Assembly (NCBI GenBank): GCA_947449875.1
Contig: CANFSY010000008.1
Coordinates: 1 to 49,015, forward strand
Origin: Paracoccaceae bacterium
GTDB taxonomy: Bacteria; Pseudomonadota; Alphaproteobacteria; Rhodobacterales; Rhodobacteraceae
DNA: 49,015 nucleotides
Reading direction: 5' to 3'
In this document: one piece after another, positions 42,405-49,015 of the stretch
Layout of the letters: each line of letters opens with the position of its first letter
How positions within the stretch are numbered: position 1 is the first letter of the stretch
Notes under the pieces: generated by a model
Told to the model about the DNA's origin: nothing
The model's input: the letters and a program-made list of their open reading frames with translations, nothing else
Databases searched by the model: none
Made by a program: the position numbers and the translations under genes

Positions 42405-45151
42405 TTGCCCAACCTTTCCAACAGGGCGGGCACGTGGACTTGGTCGGATTTATAATTGCCCGTCAGCACATGCATGATCAGATTGATGCCAAAGCGGTAG
42501 GCATATTCCCTTTGCTGATCGCCCGCCGCGCCGCGCCCTACGGGCAGCAGGGGCCAGCCGTTCTCATCCACCGCCCAAGCACTGGCCCAATCGTTGCCGC
42601 CAATCACCACGGGGGTCACGCCATCGTTCAGGTTGCGAAACGGCATCCCGTCGGATTTCGCGGCATCGGGGGGCGGGGCTTCGACCCAAAGCCCGCCTTC
42701 GGTGAAGCGGCCGGGAAAGGCTTGCAGCAGGTAAAAGCTGCGGGTCAGCACGTGGTCGACGGGCAGGGGCGACAGAGGCGGGATATCTAACCCTTGGGCG
42801 ATGCGCTGCAAGGCTTGGCCTTCGGGCGTGGGGCCAGCACCGGCCATGTCGGCATCGCGGGTGTCAAACAAGATCATCCCCCCTGTGCGCAGGTAATGGT
42901 TCAGCTTGTCATAAGCCGCAGCCGAGGGCGTGGGCGCATCGGCGGTGATGGGCCAATACAGGAAGGGAAAGAACACCACCTCGTCCTTTTCCACATCCAC
43001 GCCCATCGGGGCCAAAGGCTCTATCGCGGTGCGGGCGATCAACTGGTCGCTTAAGCCCTGCAACCCTGCGGCAGAGGTGGCATCGACAGTCCTGTCGCCC
43101 GTGATCACATAGGCCAGCACCACGCCTTCGGTGGCGGCAATAGCCCTTTGATCGGCGGCGTTATCGGCCTGCGCTGTCTGCGGATGGGCCAGCAAGGCCA
43201 AGGCCAGCAGCATCAAACCCCCGCGCCGCGCAAATCCCAAACGTTGGGTCAGGGCCAAGGTGGCCAGCGCATCCAGCAGCAGCAGCAGCAAAGCCAAGGC
43301 CAGCACCGGCCCTTTCAGCGCGATCTGGGCGGGCAGGTCCAGGCCCTGCACCGCGATGCCCAAGGGCCAAGTCGCCTTAACCAAGGGCTGATCCACCGGC
43401 ACAGCATTCAGCGCCAGCCCCAAGCCGTCATGCCGATACAGGCCCGCCGGCACCGCGGCCGAGGGGCCTTGCCCCAAGGCCTGCACCAAAGCCTCGCCCG
43501 AGACGCCCGCCAGCGTTGCAGGGTCGGCCAAATCGCCCCAGCCGTTCAGGATATGCGAAGGCGTCCAGATCAACCCTGCCAGCACATCCGCCCCCGCGCT
43601 GCCCGAGGTGCCAGAGACCGCCAACCGCTCTAGCATCTGCACAAACAGGCCCGACAGCGGCAGGTCAGACCATTCGGCATTGGCGGTCACGTGAAACAGC
43701 ACCACCTGCCCCAGCCCCAGCGCCTTGCGGGTGACCAAAGGCGTGCCATCGTCTAACGCCGCCAAGGTGCGCGACGGCAGGTCAGCATCCGGCTGCGCCA
43801 GCACTTGGGTGCGCACTCTGATATCTGCGGGCACGGTTAGGCCGTGGAAGGGCGAGGCTGGGGCAAACGCTGCCAAGGCTTTGGGCGCGCCCCAGCTCAT
43901 CGCGCCGCCACTGGTCAGCCCGCCTTGCCGCAGGGTGACGGGCATCAAGGGGTCGCCCGCCAGTGCGGCCATATCTGCCGCCGCAAGCCTTGGCCCCGCA
44001 AAGCGCAGCAGCACGCCGCCCTTTTCCACCCAAGCTTTCAGCATGTCAGCTTGCGCAGGCGGCACCTGTGTCCCATCGGCCAGCACAATCACGTCGGGCT
44101 TAGAGGGCAAGACATCCCCCAGCCCGCCGGAAAGGATATCGGACGAGGGGGCCAGTGCTTGGCGCAGATAATGCAGCGGCGACAAAAGCTGTAAACCTTC
44201 GCCGTCGGCGGTATCGCTGACCAAAGCCACCTTGCGCCGCTTCAGCGTATCGCCCGCCAAGGTCACAGCCCCCGCGCTGCGTTGGCCATCAAGGGCAAAA
44301 CGCGTCACCCGATTGCGCAGTTCGGCGGGCAGGTCCAGTTCGACGTGGGCCGCACTGTCTTTCGCGCCAAAGGCGACCTTAGCCCGCGCCAGTTCCCGCT
44401 CTGCCCCCGATGGGTCGGGGCCGCGCGCAATCAGGTCAACCTCGGCTGGCCCTGTGGCGTCTAGGCGCTGCACGGTCAGCATCACCCTGCCATCCGCCTG
44501 CACCGCAGGGCCCAGCGCGTAGATCGGATGGTCCGAGGCGAACACCTGCACATGGCCCCGTTGCGCCAAAGCATCGGTCAATTCACCCTGACCGGCATGC
44601 GCCAGCCCGTCGGAAATCCATGCGGTATCGAAAGTGCCTGCGGGCATCGCCGTGCACCAAAGGGATAAATCCTGCGGCAGCCAGCCGTGCGGCGCTAAGG
44701 CGGCCAGTTTGCCGCGCACCTCTGTGGCCGCCTGAAAAGCCAAGTCTTGCTGCGCATCGCTCAACTGCATCAAGGCAACGGCCCGCCCGTCTGCCTCTGC
44801 CGCCTCTAGCAGGCTGGCAACTTTGGCTTGCCGTGCTGCCCAATCATAGGCATCGGCCCAGCCGCCATCCATCACGATCAGCAAAGGCGTGCTTGCGCTT
44901 TGCCCGACGGTTGGGTTCACCACAGGCCCCGCAAAACCCACAATCGCCGCCGCCAGCGCCAGAATCCGCAGCACCAGCAACCACCACGGCGTCTTGTCGG
45001 CCTGTTGGGTCTTGTCGACCAAGCCCAACAGCAGCGCCACGCCTGCAAACCTGCGCCGGATGGCCGCAGGCGGCACGGCGCGCAGCAAAATCCACAGCAG
45101 CGGCAGGGCCAAAAGCCCGATCAGCAACAGCGGAGAGGTAAAGCCCAGCAT
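42401..45151 (-). CDS. BatA-type/DUF4159 membrane protein
   Basis: A 916-residue protein. It starts with the BatA (aerotolerance regulator) N-terminal motif (MLGFTSPLLLIGLLALPLLW), a second helix, then a VWA-like domain in which the MIDAS motif is lost (VMDGGWADAY). Two helices near residue 640-690 (LALALLLLLLDALATLAL and GGLMLLALALLA) precede a C-terminal DUF4159 domain containing LFDTRDADMAG-type (ILFDTRDADMAG) and HVLTRSFYLLQAFPGRF. Start 45151 gives a 1-base overlap with the DUF58 stop. Role unknown; envelope assembly is a common guess. Confidence 0.85.
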   Translation of the reverse strand: MLGFTSPLLLIGLLALPLLWILLRAVPPAAIRRRFAGVALLLGLVDKTQQADKTPWWLLVLRILALAAAIVGFAGPVVNPTVGQSASTPLLIVMDGGWADAYDWAARQAKVASLLEAAEADGRAVALMQLSDAQQDLAFQAATEVRGKLAALAPHGWLPQDLSLWCTAMPAGTFDTAWISDGLAHAGQGELTDALAQRGHVQVFASDHPIYALGPAVQADGRVMLTVQRLDATGPAEVDLIARGPDPSGAERELARAKVAFGAKDSAAHVELDLPAELRNRVTRFALDGQRSAGAVTLAGDTLKRRKVALVSDTADGEGLQLLSPLHYLRQALAPSSDILSGGLGDVLPSKPDVIVLADGTQVPPAQADMLKAWVEKGGVLLRFAGPRLAAADMAALAGDPLMPVTLRQGGLTSGGAMSWGAPKALAAFAPASPFHGLTVPADIRVRTQVLAQPDADLPSRTLAALDDGTPLVTRKALGLGQVVLFHVTANAEWSDLPLSGLFVQMLERLAVSGTSGSAGADVLAGLIWTPSHILNGWGDLADPATLAGVSGEALVQALGQGPSAAVPAGLYRHDGLGLALNAVPVDQPLVKATWPLGIAVQGLDLPAQIALKGPVLALALLLLLLDALATLALTQRLGFARRGGLMLLALALLAHPQTAQADNAADQRAIAATEGVVLAYVITGDRTVDATSAAGLQGLSDQLIARTAIEPLAPMGVDVEKDEVVFFPFLYWPITADAPTPSAAAYDKLNHYLRTGGMILFDTRDADMAGAGPTPEGQALQRIAQGLDIPPLSPLPVDHVLTRSFYLLQAFPGRFTEGGLWVEAPPPDAAKSDGMPFRNLNDGVTPVVIGGNDWASAWAVDENGWPLLPVGRGAAGDQQREYAYRFGINLIMHVLTGNYKSDQVHVPALLERLGK

Positions 45152-46029
45152 CACGCCGCGCCCTCTAACGCGCGGTAGGCCCACAGCAGGGCACGTGTGG
45201 CGGGTTGGCCTGTGGGGTGGGCGGCGTAAACCCAGCCTGCGGCGCGGGCAAGGTCTGCCAAACGCTGTTTGCGTTCGGCCAATCGCGCCAGATACTGCCC
45301 GCGCAAATCACCCGCGCTTTGGGTTTCATGCGCAAGGCTTCCCCCCATCGAGACAAAAACCGTGCGCCCGTCAAAGGGGAACTCTTCTTCCTGCGGGTCC
45401 AGAACTTGCAGCAAGACGCCTTTCACACCGCTTGCGGCGGCTTGGGCCAAAGACTGCTCTAGCCCCGCCAGATCGCCCAGAAAGTCCGAGATAAAGACCG
45501 CCCGCCCGTGCCGCACAAAATCCAGCGGCAGGGCCAAAGCATAATCTGCCGCCGAGGCGGCCAGATCAGCGGCCATCGCCGCCATCAACCGCAGCATCTG
45601 GCCCTTTCCGGCGCGGGCGGGCAGCGGGTGGCCTGCAAGGCCCACCTGTTCGCCCGCCCTCAACAGCAACACCGCCAAGGCCAAGGCCAAAAGGCGCGCG
45701 CGGTCGGCTTTGGTCGGGCGGGTGTCTGCGGCAAAGTTCATGGATTGGGCGGGGTCTACCCACAGCACAACCGACTGCGCCGCTTGCCATTCGCGCTCTT
45801 GCACAAAGGCCTGATCTGACCGCGCCGATCTGCGCCAATCTATCAGGCGCAAGGCATCGCCGGCGCTTTCGGGGCGGTATTGCCAAAAGTCATCGCCCCG
45901 CCCCGGGCGTCGGCGGCCATGTTCGCCCAAGGTGACGGTCGCGGCCAGATGTTCGGCTGCGGCCAGCAAGGGTGGCAAGCTTTGGCCCAAAGCCTCGGCC
46001 CGGGCGCGCAGGGCGGGGGACAGGGTCAC
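45151..46029 (-). CDS. DUF58 domain protein
   Basis: A 292-residue DUF58 (PF01882) protein, VWA-like, cytoplasmic. The family hallmark DALRLIDWRRSARSDQAFVQ lies near residue 60, followed by VVLWVDPAQSM, where the MIDAS would be D-x-S-x-S but reads D-P-A-Q-S. The start is GTG at 46029, overlapping the moxR stop by 4 bases (GTGA). DUF58 genes are the usual partners of MoxR ATPases. Confidence 0.93.
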   Translation of the reverse strand: MTLSPALRARAEALGQSLPPLLAAAEHLAATVTLGEHGRRRPGRGDDFWQYRPESAGDALRLIDWRRSARSDQAFVQEREWQAAQSVVLWVDPAQSMNFAADTRPTKADRARLLALALAVLLLRAGEQVGLAGHPLPARAGKGQMLRLMAAMAADLAASAADYALALPLDFVRHGRAVFISDFLGDLAGLEQSLAQAAASGVKGVLLQVLDPQEEEFPFDGRTVFVSMGGSLAHETQSAGDLRGQYLARLAERKQRLADLARAAGWVYAAHPTGQPATRALLWAYRALEGAA

Positions 46030-47018
46030 GCGGGCAGAACCCTGTCGCAGGTGGCGGCAATGACATCGGCCAAGCTGTCGCCACGGGCGCGGGCGGCGAA
46101 GGTCAGGGCCATGCGGTGGCCCAGAACGGGTTGGGCCAAGGCGCGCACATCAGCGATTGCAGGGGCCAGACGGCCCTGCAACAGGGCACGGGCGCGCACC
46201 ATCAGCATGAGCGCTTGCGCCGCGCGCGGGCCGGGGCCCCAAGCCAGCGTGCCTTGCAACGCGGCACCCTCTGCCTCGGCAGGGCGGCAGGCGCGCACAA
46301 GGTCCAAGATCGCCTCAACCACGCGCTCGCCCACGGGCATCTGCCGGATCAGCGCCTGTGCTGCGATCAGATCAGCGGCGGAAAGCAAGGCTGCGGCTTG
46401 CGAGACTTGCGCCCCCGTTGTGGCCATCAAGATATCGCGTTCTGCCGCGCGGGTGGGATAGGCCACATCGACCTGCACCAAGAAACGGTCCAACTGCGCC
46501 TCTGGCAGGGGATAGGTGCCTTCTTGTTCGATCGGGTTTTGCGTGGCCAAGACGTGAAAGGGCGGGCCAAGGCGGCGGTGCTGGCCTGCGATGGTCACCT
46601 CGCGCTCTTGCATGGCTTGCAGCAGGGCCGATTGCGTGCGCGGGCTGGCGCGGTTGATCTCATCCGCCATCAACAGCTCGCAAAAGACGGGGCCTTCGAT
46701 GAAGCGAAAGGCGCGGGTGCCGTCGGGGGCGGTTTCCAGCACTTCGCTGCCCAAGATATCGGCGGGCATCAGGTCGGGGGTGAACTGGATGCGGTTGGCG
46801 CGCAGGCCCATGACGGTGCCCAAGGTTTCCACCAGCAGCGTTTTGCCCAAACCCGGCAGACCCACCAGCAAAGCATGCCCGCCCGACAGCAAGGCTGCCA
46901 TGACCAGCTCTACCACCGCCTCTTGCCCGATAAAGCGCCCGCCAATCGCGCCCCGTGCCGCGCCCAATCGTGCGGCCAAGGCTTCAATGGCAGTGACAAG
47001 GTCTTCGGCTTGGGACAT
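46026..47018 (-). CDS. MoxR-family AAA+ ATPase
   Basis: A 330-residue AAA+ ATPase. Walker A is GLPGLGKT (residues 53-60), Walker B is LLMADEINRASP, sensor 1 is VLATQNPIEQEGTYPLPEAQ and the Arg finger region DRFLVQVDVAYPTR. GGAG lies 7 bases upstream of the ATG. It begins the four-gene operon with DUF58, DUF4159 and the VWA/amidotransferase-like gene, all with overlapping starts. Such ATPases act as chaperones for metal insertion or complex assembly with VWA partners. Confidence 0.95.
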   Translation of the reverse strand: MSQAEDLVTAIEALAARLGAARGAIGGRFIGQEAVVELVMAALLSGGHALLVGLPGLGKTLLVETLGTVMGLRANRIQFTPDLMPADILGSEVLETAPDGTRAFRFIEGPVFCELLMADEINRASPRTQSALLQAMQEREVTIAGQHRRLGPPFHVLATQNPIEQEGTYPLPEAQLDRFLVQVDVAYPTRAAERDILMATTGAQVSQAAALLSAADLIAAQALIRQMPVGERVVEAILDLVRACRPAEAEGAALQGTLAWGPGPRAAQALMLMVRARALLQGRLAPAIADVRALAQPVLGHRMALTFAARARGDSLADVIAATCDRVLPA

Positions 47019-47099
47019 GACTTGGCTCCGGTCGGGTTCAAGCTACACTAAAGCCAATACCGCCCGCAGGTACAAACGGCAAAAGGGTAAACTGCACAA

Positions 47100-47672
47100 A
47101 TGATCGTGAAACCCAGCGCTGAGGGCCTGATCTCTGCCGTGACACAGGCCGCCAAAAAGGGCCCGCCCCCCGTGCATCTGTGGAACCCGCCCTTTTGCGG
47201 CGACATTGATATGCGCATCGCGCGGGATGGGACGTGGTTCTATCTGGGCACGCCGATTGGCCGCGCGCCGATGGTGAAGCTGTTCTCTTCGATCCTTAAG
47301 CGCGAGGGGGATGCGTATTTTCTGGTCACTCCGGCGGAAAAAGTCGGCATCAAGGTGGATGACGCCCCGCTGTTGGCGGTGGATGTGACAGCCACGGGCA
47401 AAGGCCAAGCGCAGGTTCTGCGCTTTGTGACCAAGACCGATGACGAGGTAGAGGCTGACGCCGACCACCCCGTCACCGTGCGTCTTACAAATGACGAACC
47501 GGCCCCCTATATCCATGTCAGAGCAGGGCTGAACGCCCTGATCGACCGCAAGAGCTTTTACCGGATGATCGAATTGGGTTGCCATGAGGTGCAACAAGAC
47601 GGACAAAGCTGGTTCGGCCTGTGGTCCAAGGGCCAGTTCTTCAAAATCATCCCCTCTGCCGACCTGACCTGA
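47100..47672 (+). CDS. DUF1285 domain protein
   Basis: A 190-residue protein of DUF1285 (PF06938): the core has HLWNPPFCGDIDMRIARDGTW, YFLVTPAEKVGIKVDDAP and VRAGLNALIDRKSFYRMIEL. Known structures of the family show two small beta-rich domains, with no proven function. It is divergent from moxR (81 bases between starts) and 6 bases before the hyi-like gene. This neighbourhood suggests a regulatory or assembly link with the MoxR operon. AAAAGGG is 12 bases upstream of the ATG. Confidence 0.88.
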   Translation: MIVKPSAEGLISAVTQAAKKGPPPVHLWNPPFCGDIDMRIARDGTWFYLGTPIGRAPMVKLFSSILKREGDAYFLVTPAEKVGIKVDDAPLLAVDVTATGKGQAQVLRFVTKTDDEVEADADHPVTVRLTNDEPAPYIHVRAGLNALIDRKSFYRMIELGCHEVQQDGQSWFGLWSKGQFFKIIPSADLT

Positions 47673-47678
47673 GAGATA

Positions 47679-48464
47679 ATGCCCAGATACGCCGCCAATC
47701 TGACCATGCTGTTCACCGAGGTGCCCAACCTTGACCGGCCCGGCTTGGCCGCACAGGCGGGGTTTGACGGGGTGGAGATTCTGTTTCCCTATGACCATTC
47801 GGTCAAGGACTGGCAGGCGGCGCTGGGCGGTATGCCCTTGGCGCTGATCAACACGCCCCCCGGGGACTGGGCCTCGGGCGACCGCGGCCATGCCGCGGTG
47901 CCGGGGATGGAAGAGACGTTTCGCGCCCATTTCCTGCGCGCCGCCGATATCGCCACCCGCTTGGGCGCGGGCAAGGTGCATGTGATGGCAGGGGTGGCCA
48001 AAGGGCCGCAGGCGACACAGGTGTTTGTGGATAACCTGTCTTGGGCGGCACAAACAGCGCCCGAGCTGGCCCTGACCATCGAGCCGCTAAATGCCGAAGA
48101 CTGGCCGGGCTATTTCCTGAACGATTTCGATCAGGCCGCGCGAATCTTGCAAGACCTTGATGCGCCTGCGCGGGTTGGGTTGCAGTTCGATATCTGGCAT
48201 GCGGCGCGCATTCACGGCGATGCGCAGGCGGTGTGGGACAAGCACCGCGATCTGGTCAACCATGTGCAAATCGCAGGCTTTCCCAACCGCGCGGAACCGG
48301 GTGGCGGCGGCTTTGACCTGACGGCGATGTTTCGCGATCTGGATGCCCAAGGCTACGCAGGCTGGGTCGCCGCCGAATACCGCCCCGCCCGCGCCACGGT
48401 GCATGGTCTGGGGTGGCTGAACGCGCTTAAAGCGCGCGACCGGATGATCGGGCTTGCGCCCTAA
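47679..48464 (+). CDS. hyi: Hydroxypyruvate isomerase-like TIM-barrel protein
   Basis: A 261-residue xylose-isomerase-like TIM barrel. MPRYAANLTMLFTEVP and AGFDGVEILFPYD form the first strands; LTIEPLNAEDWPGYFL and GLQFDIWHAARIHGD hold the metal Glu and Asp/His; HVQIAGFPNRAEPGGGG and WVAAEYRP follow. This is the pattern of Hyi, which interconverts hydroxypyruvate and tartronate semialdehyde, a step after glyoxylate condensation. glcDEF, which makes glyoxylate, lies 10 kb away. AGA before the ATG gives a weak ribosome site. Confidence 0.88.
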   Translation: MPRYAANLTMLFTEVPNLDRPGLAAQAGFDGVEILFPYDHSVKDWQAALGGMPLALINTPPGDWASGDRGHAAVPGMEETFRAHFLRAADIATRLGAGKVHVMAGVAKGPQATQVFVDNLSWAAQTAPELALTIEPLNAEDWPGYFLNDFDQAARILQDLDAPARVGLQFDIWHAARIHGDAQAVWDKHRDLVNHVQIAGFPNRAEPGGGGFDLTAMFRDLDAQGYAGWVAAEYRPARATVHGLGWLNALKARDRMIGLAP

Positions 48465-48525
48465 CCCCTTCCCCCCAGCGCCGCCAACGGCTATCAAACG
48501 CCAAACCTGATCGAGGGACCCAAGC

Positions 48526-48711
48526 ATGACACTTAAAGCGCCAGAGACACAAACCGTCACTTCGTGGAAAGTCGCCTGTGACGGCGGTGTGGGCGGCTTG
48601 GGCCATCCGCGCGTTTGGCTGAGCATTCCGCACGACACAGGGTTTGTGGAATGCGGCTATTGCGACAAGCGATTCGTCATCGACCGCGATCACGCGCAGG
48701 ACGACCACTAA
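48526..48711 (+). CDS. CHCC-type zinc-finger protein, NDUFS6-like
   Basis: A 61-residue protein with the CHCC zinc-finger pattern (PF10276): [16 protein letters not shown], then [12 protein letters not shown], giving Cys, His, Cys, Cys as ligands. The domain is that of the mitochondrial complex I subunit NDUFS6, and related small proteins are accessory subunits of complex I in alphaproteobacteria such as Paracoccus. GAGGGA lies 6-7 bases upstream of the ATG. It is downstream of hyi and upstream of polA; no nuo gene is in the window. Confidence 0.88.
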   Translation: MTLKAPETQTVTSWKVACDGGVGGLGHPRVWLSIPHDTGFVECGYCDKRFVIDRDHAQDDH

Positions 48712-48713
48712 AA

Positions 48714-48752
48714 CAGCCCCGAACAGCGCCGGATAAAAGGCTTCGGGGGCTG
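48714..48752 (+). repeat. Imperfect inverted repeat after the zinc-finger gene
   Basis: CAGCCCCGAA (48714-48723) can pair with TTCGGGGGCTG (48742-48752) with one bulged G and an 18-base loop. No T run follows. The rest of the 187-base gap before polA shows no gene. Confidence 0.35.
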
Positions 48753-48898
48753 GTTCCCTTCGCTGCCTGCTCTGGCGCGGGTGATGGCAAAATGCGGCAC
48801 CTTCATTCGGCAAAGCCCAAGGCCTGTCTGGCGCGCTATGGGTGGTGGTTTTGTGCGACAGTTCGTGGCACAGTCAGGCCGCAACACGGGGGCGTTTT

Positions 48899-49015
48899 AT
48901 GACATTCGGCAAGGGCCATCATCTTCACCTGATCGACGGATCGGCCTTTATCTTTCGCGCCTACCACGCTTTGCCACCCTTAACGCGCAAGTCTGACGGG
49001 TTGCCCGTGGGGGCC
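48899..49015 (+). CDS. polA: DNA polymerase I, N-terminal part (3' truncated by the window)
   Basis: The first 39 codons, with HLHLIDGSAFIFRAYHALPP, are the start of the 5' nuclease domain of DNA polymerase I: the Asp of LIDGS is a metal ligand. GGGGG is upstream of the ATG at 48899. The gene continues past the window end; only the first tenth or less is seen. Confidence 0.9.
   Translation, partial: MTFGKGHHLHLIDGSAFIFRAYHALPPLTRKSDGLPVGA

Noticed and set aside
45972-47051. A 359-codon plus-strand frame opposite moxR and DUF58
   Set aside because: Antisense to MoxR with Walker motifs; low-complexity Gly/Gln/Ala translation.
1-49015. CRISPR array, insertion sequence, prophage, toxin-antitoxin or defence island
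   Set aside because: No regularly spaced repeats, transposase, phage structural gene or recognisable defence gene appears on either strand.

Overview
The window looks like chromosomal DNA from a Rhodobacterales-type alphaproteobacterium (Rhodobacteraceae). The evidence is a GC-rich sequence, a petABC cytochrome bc1 operon of Rhodobacter type, the Cys-poor form of ribosomal protein bL36, DUF2794, DUF1285 and IalB family proteins, a small CHCC zinc-finger protein of the complex I accessory type, and a DinB with the zinc-ribbon N-terminus I recall from this group. Genes are tightly packed, often with 1-4 base overlaps. I see no insertion sequence, prophage, integrase or CRISPR array. Most of the window is core and metabolic genome; the less understood parts are small conserved-unknown modules.

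Layout. 1-5.8 kb: the end of a PfkB-type (adenosine) kinase, a HIT hydrolase, a TerC membrane protein with a structured leader, a YeeZ-like SDR protein, AMP nucleosidase, an HU-type DNA-binding protein and an EamA transporter. 5.8-11 kb: aroC, an exported unknown, and a TPP riboswitch driving thiBPQ (thiamine import). 11-15.6 kb, all on the minus strand: tRNA-Val(GAC), rpmJ, a PaiB-like protein, a glutathione S-transferase and petABC. 15.7-20 kb: an N-formylglutamate amidohydrolase family protein, dinB, a two-gene membrane module (an anchored helical protein plus a COG4705 protein with four internal repeats) behind a hairpin-rich leader, and a TPR protein. 20-23.6 kb: a class III aminotransferase and a carbonic anhydrase-SbtA-SbtB bicarbonate uptake operon. 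23.6-30.9 kb: a degenerate HPt-like protein, an M17 aminopeptidase with an NlpC/P60 hydrolase, DUF2794, asparaginase, IalB, rlmN and a fatty-acid desaturase. 31-35.7 kb: a YcaQ-type DNA glycosylase, an arylformamidase-like hydrolase, gabD, a cupin and a peptidoglycan-binding protein. 35.7-40.3 kb: glcDEF (glycolate oxidase) and DUF599. 40.3-49 kb: a MoxR-DUF58-DUF4159-VWA operon divergent from DUF1285-hyi-zinc finger, then the start of polA.

Working together: thiBPQ imports thiamine under TPP control; petABC is a complete bc1 complex; glcDEF oxidises glycolate to glyoxylate, and the hydroxypyruvate isomerase-like gene fits the same C2/C3 pool; carbonic anhydrase, SbtA and SbtB form a bicarbonate supply module in an apparently non-cyanobacterial host; the MoxR operon looks like a membrane-linked AAA+/VWA assembly machine. 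The candidates I rate as least described are the COG4705 module with its leader and the SbtA/SbtB/carbonic anhydrase operon. All family assignments are from reading the sequence; none were checked by a database search.
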